64,000 bases of DNA from UMGS1994 sp944386155 (GTDB lineage: Bacteria; Bacillota; Clostridia; TANB77; CAG-508). Each line of letters begins with the position of its first letter. Within the stretch, counting starts at the first letter, position 1. Made by a program: the position numbers and the translations under genes. The stretch spans positions 1,364,001 through 1,428,000 of the forward strand of contig OZ006973.1 of the NCBI GenBank assembly GCA_963931085.1, in the 5' to 3' direction. Under the pieces are notes generated by a model. It ran no database searches. It was not told the DNA's origin and saw only the letters and a list, made by a program, of their open reading frames with translations. This document shows, piece by piece, positions 41,920 to 49,077 of the stretch.

Positions 41920-42262
41920 TATTTTATTCTCCTTTCATCATATCTACAAAATTTTTTACTAATCTTTTTAATCCTCTATCAAAATTATAAGGTTCACTAA
42001 TTTCAACTGGTGTGCAAAATAATATATACATTTTGGCAAAAAATCACTTTGGTGTGCAAATTTTGATAGTTACTATTTCTGCAATCTCACTATTTTCAAT
42101 AATTACATAGATTTTTTAAATAAAAAATTGATGTGCAATTTGGTGTGCAAAAACGGGTGCAATTTTGTAAAAAATAAAAACTTTTGAAAAACAACAAAAA
42201 TGAGTAAAGTCTTAAACTTCACTCATTTCAATAAATGTAGCATTTTCAAAAACAACAAAAAA

Positions 42263-42289
42263 AGATGAAAAAGGTTATCTTTTTCATCT
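42263..42289 (-). terminator. Terminator of tRNA-Glu
   Basis: Perfect 11-bp hairpin AGATGAAAAAG/CTTTTTCATCT, 5-base loop, then TTTTTTT on the minus strand. Copies at 39133-39159 and 28218-28244 show that it is part of the duplicated attachment region. Confidence 0.85.
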
Positions 42290-42291
42290 AG

Positions 42292-42366
42292 TGGTGACCC
42301 CTACGGGAATCGAACCCATGATTCCACCTTGAGAGGGTGGCGTCTTAACCGCTTGACCAAGGGGCC
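42292..42366 (-). tRNA. tRNA-Glu (anticodon CTC), CCA encoded
   Basis: 75 bases including CCA. The acceptor GGCCCCT pairs with AGGGGTC (one G-U). The D loop has GGTCAAGCGGTTAAGAC, the anticodon stem CCACC/GGTGG holds the loop CTCTCAA with CTC at 34-36, and the T loop is GGTTCGATTCC. It reads GAG. Its last 13 bases are the repeated attachment core of the neighbouring island. Confidence 0.95.
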
Positions 42367-42421
42367 ATAAATGGTACTATCTATTTATACCACAAAACAA
42401 TAATTTCAGTCAAGCAATTTA

Positions 42422-42841
42422 TTAAATATTATCATTATTATCAACTTTTTGTATACACATATCTAAAATTTCTTTTAATCTATCATCCCTTTTGGTTAAA
42501 TATAGATACCCTATTAATGCTTCAAAAGCTGTTGAATACATATAATCTGCAGGATCTGCATTTTTAGGTAAATGATGATTCTCAGCATTTCTACCTCTTC
42601 TTACAATATCTTTTTCTTCTTCTGTTAATACATCTTCTATACTTTTTAAAATATCTGCTTGTGATTTTGCTTTAACAAACTTAATTGCTTCTATATGTAA
42701 TCTATGAGGTTTTAATTTTGTCTTATTTATTAAATATGTTCTAACATATAATTCATAAACGCTATCACCAACATATGCCCATGTTAGTGGTGATAACATT
42801 TTTATATCCATCTCTTCTTTTTCTCTATCTATTAATTCCAA
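42422..42841 (-). CDS. mrnC: Mini-ribonuclease 3
   Basis: 139 residues from a TTG start with GGAG eight bases upstream. RNase III catalytic domain alone, without dsRNA-binding domain: LTWAYVGDSVYELYVRTYL, KFVKAKSQADIL, RRGRNAENHHLPKNADP and YSTAFEALIGYLYLT. MrnC matures 23S rRNA in Firmicutes. It lies downstream of rbgA, another ribosome-assembly gene. Confidence 0.95.
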   Translation of the reverse strand: MELIDREKEEMDIKMLSPLTWAYVGDSVYELYVRTYLINKTKLKPHRLHIEAIKFVKAKSQADILKSIEDVLTEEEKDIVRRGRNAENHHLPKNADPADYMYSTAFEALIGYLYLTKRDDRLKEILDMCIQKVDNNDNI

Positions 42842-42865
42842 ATTATTCTCTCCTTTAAATATATA

Positions 42866-42888
42866 AGTAGACTAAGATTTAGTCTACT
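42866..42888 (-). other. Hairpin between rbgA and mrnC
   Basis: AGTAGACTAA/TTAGTCTACT, perfect 10-bp stem with a 3-base loop and no clear U-tract. Possibly a processing or attenuating structure within the rbgA-mrnC transcript. Confidence 0.5.
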
Positions 42889-42894
42889 CATATA

Positions 42895-43797
42895 TTATAC
42901 CACTTCTAATGTGATTTTTCCAGTTCTTCCGCTTCTAAAATCATCCAAGATAATTCCAGAAACCCTTTCTAAATCAATCTCTCCTCCAGATATTAAAGCT
43001 CCTCTTTTTCTTCCTATCTCGTACATGAATTCTAATGCATAATTATCTTCTTTTCTAAGCTCACTAAACTTTTCTTCAGATAATTTATATCTATCCATAA
43101 ATAATTTTTTATGATTATTTACTAATATTTTAGTTAAATTATATGCCACATCTATTCTATCTAAGATATCATCTTTAATACTACCTGTATAAGCAAGCAT
43201 AAGACCAGTATTCTCATCAAACTTTGGCCATAAAACACCTGGTGTATCTAATAATTCAATCTGATTTCCTATTCTAATCCATTGTTTTTGTCTTGTAACA
43301 CCTGGTCTATTTCCTACTTCCATTGTAGTCTTTTTAGATATTCTATTAATAAATGAAGATTTACCAACATTCGGAATTCCAAGAATCATAACTCTTATAG
43401 TTTTTCTAACTATTCCTTTAGCTTGCATTTTTTCTATATCTTCACTCATTAATTTTTCTATTTCTTTTTCTATTTTATTAACACCTTTTCCAGAATTCGA
43501 ATCAACTGCTAAAGCTGGAATATTTTTTGAATTATAATACTCAATCCATCTTTTATTTTCTATTTCATTAGACAAGTCTGATTTGTTTAAAATTACTATT
43601 CGTTTTTTATTCCTAATAATATTATCAAAATCAGGATTCCTACTAGATATAGGAATTCTAGCATCTAAAAGTTCTATTACAACATCAATTAATCTTAAAT
43701 CTTCTTGAATTTCTCTTTTAGTTTTTGCCATATGTCCTGGATACCAGTTAATATTAACTTTTGAAGGATTGTTATTTTCTTTTTTCTTTTCTTTCAC
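42895..43797 (-). CDS. rbgA: Ribosome biogenesis GTPase RbgA (YlqF)
   Basis: 300 residues from a GTG start preceded by GGGAGAGG. Circularly permuted GTPase: the opening NINWYPGHMAKTKREI, then ELLDARIPISSRNP, G4 LNKSDL, G1 GIPNVGKSSFINRI, the switch NRPGVTRQKQW and G3 LLDTPGVLWPKF. The C-terminal domain has SGRTGKITLE. RbgA is needed in the late assembly of the 50S subunit. The product of mrnC downstream acts on the same particle. Confidence 0.96.
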   Translation of the reverse strand: MKEKKKENNNPSKVNINWYPGHMAKTKREIQEDLRLIDVVIELLDARIPISSRNPDFDNIIRNKKRIVILNKSDLSNEIENKRWIEYYNSKNIPALAVDSNSGKGVNKIEKEIEKLMSEDIEKMQAKGIVRKTIRVMILGIPNVGKSSFINRISKKTTMEVGNRPGVTRQKQWIRIGNQIELLDTPGVLWPKFDENTGLMLAYTGSIKDDILDRIDVAYNLTKILVNNHKKLFMDRYKLSEEKFSELRKEDNYALEFMYEIGRKRGALISGGEIDLERVSGIILDDFRSGRTGKITLEVV

Positions 43798-43865
43798 TTT
43801 GCCTCTCCCACTTTATATTTTAATGTTATCATTATAACATTTTCTTAGTTTTTTATAAAGATTAT

Positions 43866-45434
43866 TTATTCTATCTCTATTTCTTCTTTATTTACTAGTT
43901 CATCACTTTTTTCATTTCCAATTTCACTAATTGAAGTTTTTATATATTCTTCAAATTCTTGTAGATTTGTAACATCATTAGGAGTCACTGTATTAATACC
44001 AATTAGTCCTGAATATGTAGGAGATGATTTAATAACTTCCGAAATTTCATTTATAACGTCATCTTTACTTCTTCCTGATTCAATTTGTATTTTTGCATAC
44101 TCTATTAAAAAGTCTCCTATATTATTCTTAAAACATATTTTATCATCAAATTCTTCGAATATACCAACATGATATAAAGAATCTGTATTATCTATATATT
44201 CTATTGGATCTTCAATTCCTGCTTCTGACATTTTAGTAATTATTGCAAGAGTTGAAGGAGAATTAATTACATCTTTCCAAGATAGTCCAAGTGTTTCTTT
44301 AAATTCTCTAAAACTTTCTTTTTCTATATCATATGATGATGGAGAACTCTCTTTACCATTTAAGGCAACTTCTGCTATCATATCTGCTTTTCCCTCTTCT
44401 AGTCCAGCACCAATCATAGAATTATATATATCATATACACTTCCATCTTCTGTTCTTTCTATTACAGCTAATATAGCTTTTGAGCTAAATATTACATTAT
44501 CATCTGTAACTGTTTCTGAACAAGCATGTCCTAAAACCTCGTGTAAGAAAACAACTTGTGTAACTCTTTCTGGGTTAACTGCAACTTCTTTAGTCTCTGG
44601 GAAGAAATATGCTTGTGCTGTTGGTACATTTGATTCATTTATTATTTCGTCACTAGTTTTCTCTCTTAATTTCATATTTTCAATATTGTACAAAAGAACA
44701 CTAAAATCAGTACCGTCAAATTCCCTATTATTTGATAAATTAGTAATTGCTTCTATAAACCATTCTTCATATCTTCCCGTTATGGTTTCATTTGCTTTTA
44801 TTGCTTCTATTATATCTTCATATGTAGGAATACCTTCTAAACCTACTGCCTTTTTAAACTCATCTACATCTCTACATACTGTGAAAATTTCTCCGTTTAT
44901 TGACATACTATTTAATGCATAAATTCCATCAGCCATTTTTTTATAATATCCATTATATCCGTAATACTCTAGTACTTCTTCATCTGTCATATCTTCTACT
45001 CTTTTTGTCTCTTGACTTACAATTAGATTTTCACTTTGAGAAGTACTATCTACTTCATTAGTATTTCCTAAAGTACATCCTGATAAAGTTATAGCCATAG
45101 CTAAAGAAATAAGTCCTGATTTTGTTAAAATTTTAGGAATAAAACTAACTATCCTTCTTTTAGATAACTTTTCTTCTTTATCATTACTTTCTTTTTTATT
45201 TTCTCTTTTTCCGCTTCTACCCAAAAAATAATATTTATCTTTAATGTAATTTATTTCAAACAATTTGTTTAATCCTATAAATTCTTCAAGTGTAGGATAT
45301 GTAAGGTCTATATAGTCTTTAGTATCTAATATTTTTAAATAAAATTTTCTATGTTTATTATCTACATAAACATTAAATTTGTTTTTTTCAAAATTAACTG
45401 CTCCTAGCAATCTATATTCTATAGCTTTTTCCAT
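43866..45434 (-). CDS. Large protein with internal lipobox-like segment and HEVLGH motif, function unknown
   Basis: 522 residues from ATG 45434, which has AAAGGAGG upstream; the frame stays open 22 codons further but without a ribosome site. The first ~95 residues are cytosolic in character (YRLLGAVNFEKNKFNVYVDN). A hydrophobic segment then ends in a lipobox-like LAMAITLSGC, and the rest is acidic and probably outside. A HExxxH motif (VVFLHEVLGHACSETV) lies near residue 300, with EGKADMIAEVALNG later, an arrangement that could bind zinc as in M49-type HExxxH peptidases. I do not recognise the family. The lipobox is too far from the start for normal lipoprotein export. Confidence 0.6.
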   Translation of the reverse strand: MEKAIEYRLLGAVNFEKNKFNVYVDNKHRKFYLKILDTKDYIDLTYPTLEEFIGLNKLFEINYIKDKYYFLGRSGKRENKKESNDKEEKLSKRRIVSFIPKILTKSGLISLAMAITLSGCTLGNTNEVDSTSQSENLIVSQETKRVEDMTDEEVLEYYGYNGYYKKMADGIYALNSMSINGEIFTVCRDVDEFKKAVGLEGIPTYEDIIEAIKANETITGRYEEWFIEAITNLSNNREFDGTDFSVLLYNIENMKLREKTSDEIINESNVPTAQAYFFPETKEVAVNPERVTQVVFLHEVLGHACSETVTDDNVIFSSKAILAVIERTEDGSVYDIYNSMIGAGLEEGKADMIAEVALNGKESSPSSYDIEKESFREFKETLGLSWKDVINSPSTLAIITKMSEAGIEDPIEYIDNTDSLYHVGIFEEFDDKICFKNNIGDFLIEYAKIQIESGRSKDDVINEISEVIKSSPTYSGLIGINTVTPNDVTNLQEFEEYIKTSISEIGNEKSDELVNKEEIEIE

Positions 45435-45534
45435 AAGACCTCCTTTTATAGAATGTTTTGTTAACATAATTATTTTAGCATAAATATGCTTATTTATCAA
45501 CCTTTTTAGATATTAACTGTACTTTATAAAAATA

Positions 45535-45566
45535 AAAAGAAATCTCTTTTTAAAGAAATTTCTTTT
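45535..45566 (-). terminator. Terminator after the 72-residue protein gene
   Basis: AAAAGAAAT/ATTTCTTTT stem with a 14-base loop and U-tracts. Confidence 0.65.
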
Positions 45567-45580
45567 ATTTTTTATTCTAA

Positions 45581-45799
45581 TTATAAACTAACACCTTTGC
45601 TTTTACTCTTTTCTTTTAATTTTAACCCCAATAATATTCCTCGATCTACTTCATCTTCTCTCATAGGACATTTAATTTTCTTTCCTAATATGATATTTTT
45701 TTCATCTTTATCTAACTTTCCTAAAAGCTCCTTTTTAAGTCTTTCTAAATATTCTTTAAAATCCATTTGAACCATATTTCTTGCTGCAATTAATTTCAT
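45581..45799 (-). CDS. Small hypothetical protein (72 aa)
   Basis: 72 residues from ATG 45799 (GGAGGAGA upstream; the ATG four codons before lies in that site). Charged and helical: MKLIAARNMVQMDFKEYLER, LGKLDKDEKNIILGKKIKC, REDEVDRGILLGLKLKEKS. No family recognised. It follows the GNAT gene with a short gap in the same direction and is ended by a terminator. Confidence 0.55.
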   Translation of the reverse strand: MKLIAARNMVQMDFKEYLERLKKELLGKLDKDEKNIILGKKIKCPMREDEVDRGILLGLKLKEKSKSKGVSL

Positions 45800-45851
45800 T
45801 CTCTCCTCCATTTAACATCCTTTTTATTTTTCTATTCTTTTTTATTATCTT

Positions 45852-46334
45852 TTATTCCTTTACTTTTTTACTCATTGATATTAATCTTTCAGAATATCCC
45901 TTATATTTATAAAACTTATATGCTTTTTCATTATAAGCAAAAACATCTAATAAAATATCTTCACATCCTTCTTTTGCTAAATATTCTTCCATAGCAGATA
46001 AAAGAATACTTCCTATTTTTTTCCCTCTTACTTCTTTAGATACTATTAGATCAGTAATTTTTCCTCTCTTAGGAGCTTTAAAGTCATATACTTCTTCTTT
46101 TTCATTATTAATAATGCCTACTATAAGAGCAACAATTTTATCATTTTCTTTATATAATAAAATCTTACCACCATTTTCTCTTAAATACATTTTCACTATT
46201 TTTAAATACTCTTCACCATATTTTTCAGTTACAATATTATATCCTTCTTTATCTAAATCCATAATATATGTTTGTAACTCTATAAATAAATCTTTGATAT
46301 TTTTATCATATTTTTCATTATACTCTACAAGCAA
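45852..46334 (-). CDS. GNAT-family N-acetyltransferase
   Basis: 160 residues from a TTG start (AGGAGG six bases upstream). Acetyl-CoA-binding motif A is clear: ITDLIVSKEVRGKKIGSILL, with R-x-x-x-I-G, followed by ILLDVFAYNEKAYKFYKYKG at the C-terminus, typical of GNAT motif B. Substrate unknown. It lies downstream of a phosphodiesterase gene with a 20-base gap and may share its transcript. Confidence 0.9.
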   Translation of the reverse strand: MLVEYNEKYDKNIKDLFIELQTYIMDLDKEGYNIVTEKYGEEYLKIVKMYLRENGGKILLYKENDKIVALIVGIINNEKEEVYDFKAPKRGKITDLIVSKEVRGKKIGSILLSAMEEYLAKEGCEDILLDVFAYNEKAYKFYKYKGYSERLISMSKKVKE

Positions 46335-46354
46335 ATTTTGCCTCCTATAATTTA

Positions 46355-47191
46355 TTAAATCTTATTTATATCAATTCCTCTTAATTCAAAACTTTTATAT
46401 ATCTTTTCCATGTTTCTATATTTACCGCTTCTTAATTCTTCTTCATATAAATCTTTTTCAATATTATCTGTATTTTTACTTAATTCCTTTTCAATATCAT
46501 ATGGAACATTTACCATCTCAAATGATATTTTTTCATTTATATCTTTAGAATCATATTTTCCAGAAAGAATAACATAATTTGCAATAGTAGTATTTTTAAC
46601 ATTTGCATCTTTATCTATATTTCTAAACACATCTATTGCATTTCCTACTGAACCTGCATTAATAATTGTCCTATTATAAATTTTTTGCATAAAAGGTGTG
46701 TGAATATGTCCATATACTACAATATCAGCTTTTTCATTTGAAACAGTATTTTCACTTGGCAAAAATAATGAATATAATCTCTCTATAGTATCTATATTTC
46801 CAATAAAGCCGTTAATCTTTTCTGGTGTTGCATGAAAAAGTCTCACTAGTCTACCACTTAAAAAAAATTCAAATGAATATGGTAAACTTTTAAGAAATAC
46901 TTTACTTTCGTTTGATAATTTACTATCTATCCAATCAATTCTTTTAAGTTCTATTTCAGTCTTTGTCTTTCTATCTATTTTACTTGCAAAATAAACATCA
47001 CAATTTCCTTTTAAAACTACTTCACAATTATCTTTTATTAATTTAACACATTCTTCTTGATGTGTACCTTTTGCAACTATATCACCTAAACAGAAAATTT
47101 TATCAATATGCCTTTCTTTAATATCTTTAAATACACTGTTTAAAGCTTCTAAATTACCATGTATATCTGAAATAATTGCTATTTTATCCAT
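46355..47191 (-). CDS. Metallophosphoesterase (YfcE/MJ0936-like)
   Basis: 278 residues. Calcineurin-like phosphoesterase motifs are in order: IAIISDIHGNLEALNSV, IFCLGDIVAKG, VVLKGNCDV, LFHATPEKI and VVYGHIHTPFMQ, then IINAGSVGNA. These residues form the two-metal centre. The C-terminal ~70 residues are extra and charged. Substrate (phosphodiester, phosphoprotein or nucleotide) cannot be told. First gene of a likely three-gene transcript with the GNAT and 72-residue protein genes. Confidence 0.92.
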   Translation of the reverse strand: MDKIAIISDIHGNLEALNSVFKDIKERHIDKIFCLGDIVAKGTHQEECVKLIKDNCEVVLKGNCDVYFASKIDRKTKTEIELKRIDWIDSKLSNESKVFLKSLPYSFEFFLSGRLVRLFHATPEKINGFIGNIDTIERLYSLFLPSENTVSNEKADIVVYGHIHTPFMQKIYNRTIINAGSVGNAIDVFRNIDKDANVKNTTIANYVILSGKYDSKDINEKISFEMVNVPYDIEKELSKNTDNIEKDLYEEELRSGKYRNMEKIYKSFELRGIDINKI

Positions 47192-47300
47192 TTACTTTCT
47201 TTTCCCTTTATTTTTATTATTTAAATTTCTTTAATACTCTAATGTATTGTTTATTATACCATATTTTCTATTGCTTACAAAATTCAAATTTTTAATAAAA

Positions 47301-47344
47301 AAAACACGCTATATACTCTTATTTTAGTATATAGCGTGCTTTTT
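47301..47344 (-). terminator. Terminator after the 156-residue membrane protein gene
   Basis: A long stem around ACACGCTATATACT/AGTATATAGCGTG, 8-base loop, flanked by A-run and T-run, so active on either strand. Confidence 0.9.
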
Positions 47345-47349
47345 ATATA

Positions 47350-47820
47350 TTAAGTTCTATAATTATTTCTATCTGCCCTTTCATCAAACTCTCTATCATA
47401 AGCTTTATTTCTGTAAAACCAATCAGTTTTCTTATCTCCTGATTTTCCAACTCTATTTTTATTAATATACACATCAATTAAATTAAATACTGGAATTCCG
47501 ACACCGACAAATGAAGCAATAGCTGTAGATGTCATAGCTACTCCTGTATTTCCATCTAATATTGAAGATATTGTAAATATTAAATCAGATCCAAAATATA
47601 GCCAGTACATCATCGCATATATAAATGTTGCAAGTAAGTTCCTTCTTATCATTAAAATAATACAAGGAACAGATAAAAATAATAAAGCAATCTCTATTCC
47701 CATATTAAGTGGTACAAACCCTATATCTATTTCCATTGAAAAACAATATGCTACTACAAGTCTAAAACCCCAGAACATAATTGTTAAAAAAGTTAGCAAA
47801 TAACTTATAAAACTTATCAT
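47350..47820 (-). CDS. Membrane protein of unknown function (156 aa)
   Basis: Four hydrophobic segments (LLTFLTIMFWGFRLVVAYCF; MGIEIALLFLSVPCIILMI; LLATFIYAMMYWLYFGSDLI; a final one near 105-125) and a charged cytosolic tail ending in DREFDERADRNNYRT. No known motif. AAGGAG before the ATG and a strong terminator after it. Confidence 0.65.
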   Translation of the reverse strand: MISFISYLLTFLTIMFWGFRLVVAYCFSMEIDIGFVPLNMGIEIALLFLSVPCIILMIRRNLLATFIYAMMYWLYFGSDLIFTISSILDGNTGVAMTSTAIASFVGVGIPVFNLIDVYINKNRVGKSGDKKTDWFYRNKAYDREFDERADRNNYRT

Positions 47821-47906
47821 AAAAAATAATCTCCTTTTGTATAATTATAAATAAATTCTAACACACCGAATATTTAAAATCAATACAATTAAATCAATAA
47901 AAAAAT

Positions 47907-47940
47907 AAAAGTCCTAATAAGATAATCTCATTAGGAACTT
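47907..47940 (-). terminator. Terminator after the DUF1292 gene
   Basis: Stem AAGTCCTAATAAGA / TCTCATTAGGAACTT with small mismatches, U-tract on the minus strand. Confidence 0.8.
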
Positions 47941-47949
47941 CTATTTTAA

Positions 47950-48270
47950 TTAGTCTTCATCAACAAAATTAAATTCATCTTTGAATTTTTCTTTAAATAT
48001 TTCGAATACTTGATTTAATGTTTCTTCATCATCAACACTAACATAAGATTCTTCATCTTCATTTTCTGTTTCTTCAACTTTTAATATAACAACTTCACCA
48101 AGATCTTCTTCTCCTTCAGCTGTTACAGGTAATAATATAACATATTCTTCAGAATCATATTCTACTAAATCTAAGAATTCAAATTGAACTTCTTCACCAT
48201 TTTCATCATTTAACACGATTATATTATTTAAGTCTTCGTTTAATTCTAAATCGTCCTTGTTCTCATCCAT
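47950..48270 (-). CDS. DUF1292 family protein (YrzB-like)
   Basis: 106 residues, highly acidic. NIIVLNDENGEEVQFEFLDL, YVILLPVTAEGEEDLGEVVI and VDDEETLNQVFEIFKEKF are the DUF1292 pattern. Function unknown. Its place after ireB and ruvX is the conserved Firmicutes order (alaS-ireB-ruvX-yrzB-mltG). AAAGGAG precedes the ATG. Confidence 0.92.
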   Translation of the reverse strand: MDENKDDLELNEDLNNIIVLNDENGEEVQFEFLDLVEYDSEEYVILLPVTAEGEEDLGEVVILKVEETENEDEESYVSVDDEETLNQVFEIFKEKFKDEFNFVDED

Positions 48271-48380
48271 TTTTTATTTTCTCCTTTCATATTATAAATC
48301 TACTTGTTTATTTAAAAATATTAATACCGATTTATAATTGCTGTATATAATATATACTAAATTACATATTATTGCAACAA

Positions 48381-48810
48381 TTAATTTGATTTTATTTTAT
48401 TCATATACATTTCTAGTATATAAACAGCAGAAATTGTATCTACTAAATTTCTTTTATTTTTTGGATTTATATTCAAATCATTCATTGTTCTATGAGCTTC
48501 TACAGTAGTTAATCTTTCGTCTATTGTCTCTATTTTTATTTTATTATATTTGCATTTTAGCTTATGAATAAATTTATTTGTTATATCCACTCTATCAGAA
48601 GATGATCCATTCATATTATATGGCATTCCGACTACTATAGTAGATATCTCATATTCTTGCATAATTTCATCTAAGCTCTTAAGTAAAATCTTATCATTTC
48701 CTTTATGATGTATTGTTTCCAATCCTTGAGCAGTTATTCCGAAGTGCATCAGATATAGCAAGTCCTACTCTACTATCACCATAATCAATTCCTAAAATTC
48801 TTTTTCCCAT
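48381..48810 (-). CDS. ruvX: Holliday junction resolvase RuvX (YqgF), frame shifted by +1 at a CGG codon
   Basis: The ATG at 48810 opens MGKRILGIDYGDSRVGLAIS and DAL, the RNase H-like start with the catalytic Asp. At 48739-48741 the zero-frame codon is CGG. Skipping its C gives GITAQGLETI and continues through TIVVGMPYNMNG, IDERLTTVEAHRTM and NLVDTISAVYILEMY to the normal C-terminus, 142 residues in all. In zero frame the protein is lost after 22 residues. A frame opening at 48761 would lack the catalytic start. RuvX acts in rRNA maturation and recombination and is essential in several bacteria, so loss is surprising. Same lesion type as in the DUF4143 ATPase and hicA. Its start is 1 base after the ireB stop. 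Confidence 0.88.
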
Positions 48811-48811
48811 A

Positions 48812-49063
48812 TTATTCAAGTCCTATATAATTTTTTAACATTTTTTCTAATAATTCATCTCTTTCTACAGATCTTATTAAGTTTCTTGCATTTTTATGGC
48901 TAGTTATATAAGTTGGGTCTCCTGATAAAATATATCCAACTAATTGATTTATAGGATTATATCCTTTTTCTACTAAAGCCTCATAAACTTCTTTCATTAT
49001 CTCTTGAGTTTTAGCATTATCTTCTTTTTCAACACTAAATTTCATTGTCTTATCAAAATCCAT
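48812..49063 (-). CDS. ireB: IreB family regulatory phosphoprotein
   Basis: 83 residues: MKFSVEKEDNAKTQEIMKEV, YEALVEKGYNPINQLVGYIL and SGDPTYITSHKNARNLIRSV are the strongly conserved IreB (DUF965) sequence. In enterococci IreB is phosphorylated by the PASTA kinase IreK and controls cephalosporin resistance. Placed just before ruvX as in other Firmicutes. AAAGGAG before the ATG. Confidence 0.96.
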   Translation of the reverse strand: MDFDKTMKFSVEKEDNAKTQEIMKEVYEALVEKGYNPINQLVGYILSGDPTYITSHKNARNLIRSVERDELLEKMLKNYIGLE

Positions 49064-49077
49064 ATAATATCACTCCT

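Larger units (their letters stand above)
28247..42304. mobile_element. tRNA-Glu-targeted tandem integrative island (two modules plus a decayed third)
   Basis: Copies of the tRNA-Glu 3' end lie at 28247-28259, 39164-39176 and 42292-42304 (the real tRNA). Each is preceded by the same 27-base terminator hairpin and by about 370 bases of TGTGCAA-rich arm sequence, with a DUF6809-like gene beyond. This divides the island into a 3.1-kb module (39177-42304) with an AlbA_2 regulator and a HELCH protein, and a 10.9-kb module (28260-39176) with transporters, hydrolases and gpmA. Sequence left of 28247 (methylase, ABC-F) looks like a third module whose far end I could not find. Duplicated attachment sites at a tRNA gene are the mark of site-specific integration by a tyrosine recombinase. 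No recombinase gene is in the window. Confidence 0.75.
41650..42304. repeat. ~650-bp direct repeat, copy 2 (ends in the tRNA-Glu gene)
   Basis: Same order as 38520-39176: small gene, GGTGTGCAA repeats (four, between about 42009 and 42150), terminator hairpin and tRNA 3' end. Here the core belongs to the complete tRNA. No other gene lies in 41920-42291. Confidence 0.85.
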
